Of a stretch of DNA of 64,000 bases, positions 8,413-15,413 are shown in pieces (the first letter of the stretch is position 1; the number at the start of each line of letters is the position of its first letter). The notes under the pieces were generated by a model. It was not told where the DNA came from. It did no database searches and saw only the letters and a list, made by a program, of their open reading frames with translations. The DNA lies in assembly GCA_963675425.1 (NCBI GenBank), contig OY776214.1:2480001-2544000 (forward strand). The letters run 5' to 3'. This DNA is from Sporobacter sp963675425 (GTDB lineage Bacteria > Bacillota > Clostridia > Oscillospirales > Oscillospiraceae). Position numbers and translations under genes: made by a program.

Positions 8413-9816
8413 ATGGCATCTATAACAAAACGCAAATCCAAATATGCTGTCGTTTACAGCTACTATGATGAACACGGGGAAAAAAAGCAAAAATGGGAAA
8501 CGTGGGGGACTTTGAAAGAAGCAAAAAAAAGGAAAACAGAGATTGAGTACCAGCAAAGTAATAATACCTTTATCCCTCCGACAGTAAAAACGGTATCGGA
8601 CTTGCTTTATGAGTTTGTACAAACCTACGGTGTTAACAAATGGGCCTTGTCCACCTACACATCAAAAAAAGGGCTTATTGACAACTATGTAAATCCATAT
8701 ATCGGTGACTGGAACCTTGATGATGCAACACCACGCGCGATGGACGAGTACTATAAAAAGCTGCTGACAGTCAAGGCGAAAACAGGTTTCCAACAGCCAG
8801 AAGCAGAAAAGACCATTTCGGCGCGTAATATACGGGAAATACACAAAGTATTGCACTGTGCATTCAATCTGGCGGTTAAGTGGGAGTATATCTCCCGCAA
8901 CCCCGTAGAAAATGCCACTCTCCCGAAGTCAGAATCAAAGAAGCGTGAAATCTGGACAGCGGAAACGCTCTTTCACGCGCTGGAGCTTTGTGAGGATGAA
9001 CGATTGGCGTTGGCTATCAATCTGGCGTTTTCTTGTTCTTTAAGAATAGGTGAACTGACTGGCCTTACGTGGGACTGCGTAGACATATCCGAGCAAAGCA
9101 TCTCCAATAATAACGCCTCAATTTACATTGAGAAAGAGCTTTCCAGAGTCTCTAGGGATGCGATGAATATACTGGACAACCGGGACGTGATCCAAGTGTT
9201 TCCCGCAGTCCTTTCTTCACCGGCCACAGCATTGGTGCTGAAAAAACCAAAAACGAAAACTAGTGTCCGACGCATTTGGCTACCGCCAACAGTGGCACAA
9301 ATGCTTGTCCGGGCAAAGCAGATACAAAATGACTGGAAGGATATTTTGAGGAACGAATATCAGGACTATAATCTTGTGTTCACATTGTCCAACGGACGTC
9401 CCTGCGAGGAACGGGTTATTGTAAAATCCTTTAAGAAGTTAATTAACGACAACAACTTGCCCGACGTAGTGTTCCACAGTCTGCGGCACACCAGTACGAC
9501 TTACAAGCTGAAACTAACAGGTGGTGATATGAAAGCGGTTCAGGGTGACACTGGTCACGCTCAGCTTAAAATGGTAGCGGATGTGTATTCACACATTATT
9601 GACGAAGATAGAAGAAATAATGCCATTTGCTTTGAGAAGGAGTTTTATCAAAAACACCAACCAAAGTTACCCGTAGAAGAACCAGCCACCCCAACAGAGC
9701 AGACACCAGCACCGGCCTCTGATACGATCATTCAGATGCTTCAAAATTCTCCAGACCTTGCAAACCAATTGCTTAAGGCGTTAGGCAATTTGGCTGCAAC
9801 ACCGATTAGCAAATGA
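8413..9816 (+). CDS. int: Tyrosine recombinase / integrase
   Basis: 467 aa, ribosome site AAAGGAGAATAAGT. Residues 1-50 form an AP2-like arm-binding domain (KRKSKYAVVYSYYDEHGEKKQKW), 60-160 a SAM-like core-binding domain, and 180-400 the catalytic domain with R211 (CSLRIGELTGL), H355 and R358 (HSLRHT), H382 (TGHAQ) and Y392 (VYSHI). The set appears complete, so it may be active. A Pro/Thr/Ala-rich tail extends beyond about residue 420, making it longer than Tn916 Int (about 405). Its gene ends inside the first arm-site repeat and about 240 bp from the tRNA-Arg 3' end, its likely target. Confidence 0.93.
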   Translation: MASITKRKSKYAVVYSYYDEHGEKKQKWETWGTLKEAKKRKTEIEYQQSNNTFIPPTVKTVSDLLYEFVQTYGVNKWALSTYTSKKGLIDNYVNPYIGDWNLDDATPRAMDEYYKKLLTVKAKTGFQQPEAEKTISARNIREIHKVLHCAFNLAVKWEYISRNPVENATLPKSESKKREIWTAETLFHALELCEDERLALAINLAFSCSLRIGELTGLTWDCVDISEQSISNNNASIYIEKELSRVSRDAMNILDNRDVIQVFPAVLSSPATALVLKKPKTKTSVRRIWLPPTVAQMLVRAKQIQNDWKDILRNEYQDYNLVFTLSNGRPCEERVIVKSFKKLINDNNLPDVVFHSLRHTSTTYKLKLTGGDMKAVQGDTGHAQLKMVADVYSHIIDEDRRNNAICFEKEFYQKHQPKLPVEEPATPTEQTPAPASDTIIQMLQNSPDLANQLLKALGNLAATPISK

Positions 9817-9914
9817 GCTGTTTCGGGCGGATCAATTTAGCAAAGGAAATGGCTGATTAGCAAAACAGCCATTTCGATTAGCAAAAACGGTTCGTAACCC
9901 TCAAACCGATTAGC
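9803..9914 (+). repeat. Five GATTAGCAAA-type integrase arm-site repeats
   Basis: The core TTAGC(AAA) occurs at 9806, 9837, 9857, 9878 and 9910, mostly preceded by CGA or TGA. Spacings are 31, 20, 21 and 32 bp, close to whole helical turns, so all copies face the same side of the DNA. The first copy lies in the last codons of the integrase gene. Copies 3 and 4 also form the inverted pair GAAATGGCTG/CAGCCATTTC around them. Position between int and the tRNA suggests arm-type sites of the attachment region. Confidence 0.7.
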
Positions 9915-10054
9915 TGGTGACAGAAGTCTCACGTTTCTGATATTTCCAAAAATCCCAATGCTTAAGTTCATTATAAATGCTTTCTTCACAGAAAGCGTCC
10001 AGAAATAAAAGAAGCTGAAAACCCGCATAAATACAGGCTTCCAGCTCGTTTTTT

Positions 10055-10130
10055 TGGCACCCCAGAGACGACTTGAACGTCCGACCCTTCGCTTAGGAGG
10101 CGAATGCTCTATCCACTGAGCTACTGGGGC
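10055..10130 (-). tRNA. tRNA-Arg (anticodon CCU)
   Basis: Minus-strand cloverleaf of 76 nt: acceptor GCCCCAG paired with CTGGGGT, D arm AGCTC...GAGC, anticodon arm TTCGC-CTCCTAA-GCGAA with anticodon CCT, T arm with TTCAAGT, discriminator G and encoded CCA. Its 3' end faces the integrase, so it is the probable integration target, with the 3' part possibly supplied by the element. Confidence 0.93.
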
Positions 10131-10160
10131 ATATTAACTTTTTTCCATGTTGTGCCGTCC

Positions 10161-10224
10161 GAAAAGCGGATGAACCGTTTATCGCTTAGGAGGCGAATGC
10201 TCTATCCTGCTGAGCTACGGGGGC
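10161..10224 (-). pseudogene. Broken tRNA-Arg(CCU), intact 5' half only
   Basis: The minus strand reads GCCCCCGTAGCTCAGCAGG, then the same anticodon arm as the intact tRNA, sharing 25 identical bases (10180-10204 region). After the 3' side of the anticodon stem the T arm and 3' acceptor strand are absent; no CGGGGGC partner is found. The break just 3' of the anticodon stem fits either decay or a recombinase crossover in the tRNA. Confidence 0.75.
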
Positions 10225-10237
10225 CTATTCACTTAAG

Positions 10238-10306
10238 GCATCGAACATGTGACCTTCCGCTAAAGTGGGAGACGAACGCTTCTGCCGGCTTTCGTAGCGC
10301 TTCCGT
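10238..10306 (-). pseudogene. Degenerate third tRNA-Arg-like sequence
   Basis: The plus strand reads ATCGAACATGTGACCTTCCGCTAAAG..GGAGACGAACGCT.CTGCCGGCT..CGTAGCG. This follows, with indels, the reverse complement of a tRNA-Arg(CCU) (GATCGAACC..GACCTTCCGCTTAGGAGGCGAACGCTCTATCC..). It is too damaged to fold as a tRNA. It makes a third copy in tandem behind the intact gene. Confidence 0.5.
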
Positions 10307-10494
10307 TTGCGGCTCCAACAATTTTAGCTTATCCGGGGGTGCGTGTCAAGAAAATTCAGTTCCTAATTGCATGGTCAGGACGAGTGTATCCCGAGTTGAC
10401 AGATATTCTTTGCGTATGTATGATTATGAAACAAGCTGTCTAAACTTTGGTTGTCTGGATTTCAGGACAATTCTTACATACGAGGTGTCCTTTT

Positions 10495-11250
10495 ATGCTG
10501 ATTGGTTTTTTTGATTCAGGCGTCGGCGGGCTTACCGTCCTGCACGAGGCGATGAAAAAGCTTAAGCAGGCTGACTATATCTATTATGCCGATACGCAGG
10601 GCGTCCCCTACGGGGAAAAGTCGAAAGAGCAGGTCCGGGCGTATGTTGTCAAAGCCGCGGACTTTATGACGCGCTTGGGCATAGACGCGCTTGTTGTGGC
10701 TTGTAATACGGCCACAAGCGTGGCGATTGAGGATCTGCGTCAGGCGTATACGATACCGATTATCGGCATGGAGCCGGCCGTCAAGCCGGCTGTGGAGAAT
10801 CACAAGGATAAGCGCGTACTCGTCACGGCTACGCCGCTGACGCTTCAGGAGGAAAAGCTCAAGCAGCTCATTACGCGGCTTGACTGCGGGGATATCGTTG
10901 ATCTTCTGCCGCTGCCGGGACTCGTCCGGTTTGCCGAAGAGGCCGTCTTCAATGAAAACATCGTATTAAAATACCTGAATGAGGCGCTTGGCGAGCGTGA
11001 TGTCAGCCAGTATCAGACGATTGTGCTGGGTTGTACGCATTTTATATTCTATAAGAATGTCTTCAAAAAGCTGCTGGGGTCTGATATAGATATTATTGAC
11101 GGTAACAGCGGAACAATTCGGCGGCTGATGCAGACGCTGGAGGCTGGCGCTGTCCCGCTCGGCGGGAGCGGACGGATCACGTTTTACGCGTCGGGTAAGA
11201 GCGACGATGAAACGCGCCGCCGTTACAAAGCCCTGCTGCAAAGGCTGTGA
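10495..11250 (+). CDS. murI: Glutamate racemase
   Basis: 251 aa from ATG at 10495 (GAGGTG upstream); a start further upstream would add residues without family similarity. It interconverts L- and D-glutamate for peptidoglycan. N-terminal IGFFDSGVGGLTVL holds the catalytic-region Asp/Ser. The two catalytic cysteines are in VVACNTATS and VLGCTHFIF, each in its standard context. Family length is about 255-270. It stands alone between the tRNA-Arg cluster and a convergent VOC gene and ends at a shared hairpin terminator. Confidence 0.92.
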   Translation: MLIGFFDSGVGGLTVLHEAMKKLKQADYIYYADTQGVPYGEKSKEQVRAYVVKAADFMTRLGIDALVVACNTATSVAIEDLRQAYTIPIIGMEPAVKPAVENHKDKRVLVTATPLTLQEEKLKQLITRLDCGDIVDLLPLPGLVRFAEEAVFNENIVLKYLNEALGERDVSQYQTIVLGCTHFIFYKNVFKKLLGSDIDIIDGNSGTIRRLMQTLEAGAVPLGGSGRITFYASGKSDDETRRRYKALLQRL

Positions 11251-11282
11251 ACCGCCATTAACGCGAGTTGACATAACAATGA

Positions 11283-11316
11283 GGGGCTGCCGCAATACAA
11301 TTGCCGCAGCCCTTTT
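11283..11316. terminator. Terminator between murI and the VOC gene
   Basis: GGGCTGCCGCAAT and ATTGCCGCAGCCC form a near-perfect stem with TTTTT on the plus side. The two flanking genes converge on it, so it probably serves murI mainly. Confidence 0.7.
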
Positions 11317-11328
11317 TCCGTATTCGGG

Positions 11329-11697
11329 TTATTCCTGAGACGTGGTCTCTTTGAGCTGGATTTTCAGTCCGTTGGGGTCCTGAATGAAGAAAAATTTGAC
11401 GGTGGGGTGGACAACCGGACCGCTGTAGATGGGAATGTTGTTTTCCTTTACCATCTTGAGCGCCTCGTCGAGCGAGGGCACATCAAATCCGTACGAGACG
11501 GCGTCGCCGACGACGGCGTTGGTGCTTTCGGCGTTATAAACGAGCTCAATCTGCGTTTCGCCGGCGTCAAGAAAAGCCAGCTCCATGCCCGGCATGGGGC
11601 TGAACCGGGCGGCGACCTCCAGGCCGATAATATCCTGATAAAACTTCAGCGACGCTTCCATATCCTTGACCAAGAGCGTTGCCCAGCAAAATTTCAT
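11329..11697 (-). CDS. VOC-fold (glyoxalase/bleomycin-resistance-like) protein
   Basis: 122 aa, preceded by GGAGGTCATC. It is a single vicinal-oxygen-chelate module pair: MKFCWATLLVKDMEASLKFY at the start, then FLDAGETQIELV, and a second half ending FFFIQDPNGLKIQLKE, which carries the usual metal-ligand Glu position near the end. Members act on many small substrates (glyoxalase, dioxygenase, drug-binding), so the substrate cannot be named. It lies downstream of and in the same direction as the DUF1015 gene with an 80-bp gap. Confidence 0.82.
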   Translation of the reverse strand: MKFCWATLLVKDMEASLKFYQDIIGLEVAARFSPMPGMELAFLDAGETQIELVYNAESTNAVVGDAVSYGFDVPSLDEALKMVKENNIPIYSGPVVHPTVKFFFIQDPNGLKIQLKETTSQE

Positions 11698-11775
11698 GAT
11701 GATGACCTCCAGGTAGTTTATTAATCAGGCGGCGCCTTGTGATGCTGTCTTGCGTTAAAGGATTGATGCTTTAGT

Positions 11776-12999
11776 TTAAACAATGGCGCGGCATTCCAGA
11801 TAATAACGTTTATCGCGTGCTTCGCCGATGGAAAAGCTCTTGCGGGGAAACACGCCGCCGCTGACGACGGTTGCAAAAAACTCAGACTTATCCATCCCCG
11901 GCAGAAGGAAACCGACACGCCCGTCAGCGTTAGCCAGTTCCCTGAGTGAATCCTCGCCGTGTATGAAGTCGATATCGCCGCCGTTTTGACTCAGATACTC
12001 ATCGAGCAGTATCTGCAGCCTTTTAATCATGCCGCCGATGCTTTCAGCACGGATGGTAAGCGTCCCCGAGCCGCCGGCTGAAAGCCAACGCACGTCGTAA
12101 TCACGGCCGCTGCCGCCGGAAAGGCCCCTTTCCAGCGCTAGGATCAGAGCGTTGGGGTCAACACCGGCCACGAGACGGTGTATCGCTTCGAAGCGAATCG
12201 CCGGGTCATAGACGTTACAAAGCTCCATGAGCGCGTACCGGGCGGGATGATTGTCGCGTTCGCTGCCAGTGAGCGTTTTTTTAAGCGCGTCCCAGTAATC
12301 CTTGGCAGCGGCCAGCGAATGGTTCCCGTCGCCGATGATAATCTGGACGCTGCTGCCGGAAAACAGCGACGCCAGCCGGGCGGCCGTCTCGTCGCACTCG
12401 CGGCCCTCAACGCGCCATCCTTTGACGCGTCCACCGCCCTCTAAAAGGTCAAAATCATAAACCGATTCAAGCCGATTTGTCCGGGCGGACAGCGTCTCAA
12501 TAACATTTTGCGCCGCGTCGTCAATAAGCGCCATAATATGAGGCAGCTCCAGCGGAGCGCGCTTTCTGATTTCCATTCGCGCCGGCAGGCGCGAGAGAAT
12601 TGTTTTTTCGCTGGCGCGGACAACAGAGGCTGAATCGGGACGGTAATCGTAGGCCTCCAGATCAAGCATTCCGACTAATCCGCGGCGTATACTGCCGTCC
12701 GTCAGTGTGCGTTCAAGGTAGATAAAGGAGCGGCTGAGCGTACGCATAAGGCTCGACTTTATGTAGTGCTCCATTTCAGCGCCCGCCGCATCCGCCCGCG
12801 CAACGGGGTCGACGGAAGACAGGCGCGCCTCGGGCACAATGAGCTTTAAGGTGGACGGATTATCGCCGACGGCCTTTTCTACCCGGTCCCAATAGGCGGG
12901 CTCCGATGAGAACTGATCGCAGGCAATGACGCTCCACTTGGTCATATCCACGCCGGCAGGGAGCAAAATGTCGGCTGGTAAAAAAGCGTTTGCTGTCAC
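11776..12999 (-). CDS. DUF1015 family protein
   Basis: 407 aa, the usual length of DUF1015 proteins. Recognisable features are the start LPADILLPAGVDMTKWSVIACDQ, YWDRVEKAVGDNPSTLKLIVPEA, the central IIIGDGNHSLAAAKDYWD (family signature DGNHR/S-aA) and GVFPRKSFSIGEARDKRYYLE at the end. The biochemical role of the family is unknown; it is often conserved in anaerobes. Just upstream in the same direction lies the homocysteine methyltransferase, 36 bp away, suggesting an operon. Confidence 0.85.
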   Translation of the reverse strand: MTANAFLPADILLPAGVDMTKWSVIACDQFSSEPAYWDRVEKAVGDNPSTLKLIVPEARLSSVDPVARADAAGAEMEHYIKSSLMRTLSRSFIYLERTLTDGSIRRGLVGMLDLEAYDYRPDSASVVRASEKTILSRLPARMEIRKRAPLELPHIMALIDDAAQNVIETLSARTNRLESVYDFDLLEGGGRVKGWRVEGRECDETAARLASLFSGSSVQIIIGDGNHSLAAAKDYWDALKKTLTGSERDNHPARYALMELCNVYDPAIRFEAIHRLVAGVDPNALILALERGLSGGSGRDYDVRWLSAGGSGTLTIRAESIGGMIKRLQILLDEYLSQNGGDIDFIHGEDSLRELANADGRVGFLLPGMDKSEFFATVVSGGVFPRKSFSIGEARDKRYYLECRAIV

Positions 13000-13035
13000 G
13001 TAGAAGATCTCCTGATTATAATATAAATAGAGCAG

Positions 13036-14286
13036 CTATATAATGACGGCGCCGTATTTTGAGATGGCCTGCTCAAGCTGGGCGCGCCCGCATTTTGGGC
13101 AGGTAACGGCCGCGATACCGGTTATGGCACGCAGCGATGACGACAGTACGTCCGTATCGTCAGAGATGAGATACAGCGGCTTATCGCTTTGATATTGTAT
13201 CGCCTTAACAGCGCTGACGGCGTCCTCGCTGGATATGCCGTCCGACAGCATGACCGTGAGAATTTTTTCCCCGGCGTCGGACTGCTCAAGCGCGTCTTCG
13301 ACGATGGCATCCGGCGTTTTGCCGGTGTTACGGCTCGGCAGCGTTTGGGCGTTCAGCCCCTCGGTGCCTTCGATCTGCATCGGTGTGCAGATTTTAATTG
13401 AAGCGTCCCGCGCGGCATCTGACGGTTTGAGAGATGAGAATACGCGGTGAAGCTCCGTGATATATTCCGGTGACGTCCCGCAGCATCCGCCGATGATCTT
13501 CACGCCGAGTTCGGCATAATGCGCCATCTGGCGCGCGAATTCAGCGGCGTCAACATCGTAAAGGCCCGTCACACTGTCCGGCAGACCCGCATTTGGCTTG
13601 ATAATGACCGGAAGGCTCGTGTTAGCCAAAACCTTTTCGGCGATGGGGTAGATCTCATCGGGCCGGAGCGAGCAGTTAATTCCAATGGCGGACGCACCGA
13701 GGCCTTCGGCCATAACGGCAAAGCTTTCCGGCCGGCAGCCCGTAAAGGTCCGGCCACTCTTGTCAAACGTCATCATCACGAATACTGGCAGGCTCGTATT
13801 TTCCCGCACAGCCAGCATGACCGCTTTAACCTCCAAAAGGTCGCTCATGGTCTCAACGGCGACAAGATCGGCTCCGGCGGCCTCGCCGGCCACAACCTGA
13901 CGGCGGTACAGCTCATACGATTCGTCGAACGTAAGTGCGCCGAAGGGCGCGATAAACTCGCCGACCGGACCGATATCAAGAGCGGTCAACGCTTTTCCCA
14001 TACCGGCTTTTTTCGCAATGGATACGCCGGCGTTTATAATCTCTTCCACGCTATAGCCGGTGTCCTTCAGCGCCACAGCGTTGGCGCCAAGCGTATTCGT
14101 GAGCAGAATGTCACTGCCGGCTTCATAATAACGGTGTTGAATATCATAAACAGCTTCGGGCGCAATGATATTCATTATGTCCGGCCGCTGTCCCGGCTTA
14201 AGGCCCTTTCTGAGCAGTATCCAGCCGATTGCGCCGTCAAAAAAAACAAAATTTTGTTTGAGCAGTTCGTCCAGCAATCTGAGCAC
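13036..14286 (-). CDS. Homocysteine S-methyltransferase-domain protein
   Basis: 416 aa. Residues about 1-300 are the zinc-dependent Hcy-binding barrel seen at the N-terminus of cobalamin methionine synthase: FFDGAIGWILL, ETMSDLLEVKAVM, GINCSLRP (first Zn cysteine) and IIGGCCGTSPEYI (the CC pair). No pterin-binding or B12 module follows. Instead there is a roughly 110-residue tail with ISSEDAVSAVKAIQYQSDKPLYLISD and a lone CPKCG pair. It would transfer a methyl group to homocysteine, probably from a separately encoded corrinoid or pterin partner. The start may be GTG 14286 or TTG 14277, the latter better spaced from AAGGGGTG. Confidence 0.82.
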   Translation of the reverse strand: MLRLLDELLKQNFVFFDGAIGWILLRKGLKPGQRPDIMNIIAPEAVYDIQHRYYEAGSDILLTNTLGANAVALKDTGYSVEEIINAGVSIAKKAGMGKALTALDIGPVGEFIAPFGALTFDESYELYRRQVVAGEAAGADLVAVETMSDLLEVKAVMLAVRENTSLPVFVMMTFDKSGRTFTGCRPESFAVMAEGLGASAIGINCSLRPDEIYPIAEKVLANTSLPVIIKPNAGLPDSVTGLYDVDAAEFARQMAHYAELGVKIIGGCCGTSPEYITELHRVFSSLKPSDAARDASIKICTPMQIEGTEGLNAQTLPSRNTGKTPDAIVEDALEQSDAGEKILTVMLSDGISSEDAVSAVKAIQYQSDKPLYLISDDTDVLSSSLRAITGIAAVTCPKCGRAQLEQAISKYGAVII

Positions 14287-14618
14287 CCCTTGTGAAGCAT
14301 TTCTGAGTCAATACTAAAGTAACGGCGAATAAATGTAAAGTCATTTTACTATTATTCTATAAAAAAATACGTTTGAAATCATCGGGGATTATGGTATGAT
14401 CAAAAGGCGAATATCCCCGTTTCCAGCCGGTTTTCCAATGAAACGCCGGAGCGTTTTGATTTTGCAACAGTCCTGTCCGCGCATAAGTGCGCGGATGAAT
14501 ATCAAAGCAATTTGGCATGCGATAAATGCATGAGGCGCCGGATTCAGGTCGGCTGTCTCCAAATGTACGGGATTCTACAGAAACTATTTATGCGTATGAA
14601 ACGCATGGGGGGGTACGA
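14287..14618. other. Divergent intergenic region with long leader
   Basis: A 332-bp gap between divergent genes. The plus side has a promoter (14373-14400) and then a leader of about 210 nt with small hairpins: AAACGCcggaGCGTTTT (14441), GTCCGCGCataaGTGCGCGGAT (14475) and ATGCGTatgaAACGCAT (14590). No known riboswitch was recognised and no gene is seen. Confidence 0.5.
14373..14400 (+). promoter_or_regulatory. Sigma-A-type promoter for the cytidylate-kinase-like gene
   Basis: TTGAAA, 16-bp spacer, TATGAT. It lies about 220 bp before the start codon of the plus-strand gene. Confidence 0.6.
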
Positions 14619-15248
14619 ATGAATAAATTTATTATTACCGTCAGCAGGGAATTTGGCAGCGGCGGCAGCAAAATTGGCGAAAAGCTGGCTGCGCGCCTCG
14701 GTGTGGAGTGTTATGACAAAGTGCTGATCCAGCTTGCGGCCGATAAAAGCGGCTTGTCATATGACTTCATCAAGCAAACTGAGGAACATGCCACAAACAG
14801 CCTGCTGTACAATATTACCGCTGCCACGTCTTTTTCAAACTTCAGGACAATGGCGTTTTTTGATACGCCGGTAAACGATAAAGCTTTTTTCGCCCAGGCT
14901 GAGGTCATACGTGATCTTTCGAAAGAAAGCTGCGTTATTGTCGGCCGTTGCGCCGACTATATTCTTCAAGACGAGCCGGGGCTTGTGCGCCTTTATATCA
15001 CCGGCAGCCTGGACGAGCGCGTACGTCGAGCTGTCCAGTACTATAAGATACCCTGCGACGGAGCGGACGAGCGCATAAAAAAGATCGATAAAAGCCGAGG
15101 AAACTATTATAAATATTACACCGGCCGCGTCTGGGGCGATATACAAAACTATGATCTCGTCATTAACTCCTCTTTTACCGGCATAGACGGGGCCGTCGCC
15201 GTCATCGTCACAATGCTCCGCGAAAAAGGCGTGGATATTAAAGCATAG
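14619..15248 (+). CDS. Cytidylate kinase-like family protein
   Basis: 209 aa from ATG at 14619 with a GGGGGGT ribosome site; this start places the P-loop at the N-terminus as in the family. It has ITVSREFGSGGSKIGEKLA (P-loop variant), YDKVLIQLAA, VIVGRCADYIL and an LID-like YKIPCDGADERIKKIDKSR, then DLVINSS. This family resembles CMP kinase but its substrate is not established, and canonical Cmk is a separate gene in most Clostridia. Expression is probably from 14373, and it ends at the hairpin 15308-15339. Confidence 0.85.
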   Translation: MNKFIITVSREFGSGGSKIGEKLAARLGVECYDKVLIQLAADKSGLSYDFIKQTEEHATNSLLYNITAATSFSNFRTMAFFDTPVNDKAFFAQAEVIRDLSKESCVIVGRCADYILQDEPGLVRLYITGSLDERVRRAVQYYKIPCDGADERIKKIDKSRGNYYKYYTGRVWGDIQNYDLVINSSFTGIDGAVAVIVTMLREKGVDIKA

Positions 15249-15307
15249 AACTCAACGAGAAGACAGAATTGATACTGTCATATAATGTATAATATTATGA
15301 TTACAAA

Positions 15308-15339
15308 ACATGCAATCCTTAATTAGATTGCATGTTTTT
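15308..15339 (+). terminator. Intrinsic terminator after the cytidylate-kinase-like gene
   Basis: ACATGCAATC pairs with GATTGCATGT and is followed by five T. The next promoter begins 13 bp downstream. Confidence 0.85.
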
Positions 15340-15351
15340 GTGCAATGATGC

Positions 15352-15379
15352 TTGACAATGCATCGCGGCGGGTTATAAT
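15352..15379 (+). promoter_or_regulatory. Strong sigma-A-type promoter for the SatD-TPR gene
   Basis: Perfect consensus TTGACA and TATAAT with a 16-bp spacer. Its position rules out translation starts upstream of about 15386 and supports ATG 15414. Confidence 0.85.
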
Positions 15380-15413
15380 GAGGCTAAATGTTATTTATAG
15401 AGCTGGTGATGCG

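Larger units (their letters stand above)
7143..10054 (+). mobile_element. Tn916-like regulation/recombination module (remnant)
   Basis: The order sigma-like gene, about 600 bp of non-coding DNA, excisionase, tyrosine integrase, arm-site repeats and tRNA-Arg is the right-hand end of an integrative element placed against a tRNA 3' end. Relaxase, coupling protein and type IV secretion genes are absent to the left, where surface genes and an IS remnant begin. The distal attachment site was not recognised, so the left limit is uncertain. It is either a mini-element or the end left after a large deletion. Confidence 0.65.

Noticed and set aside
14401..14618. Possible known riboswitch in the cytidylate-kinase-like leader
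   Set aside because: Hairpins exist, but no conserved core of a riboswitch family could be matched by eye.
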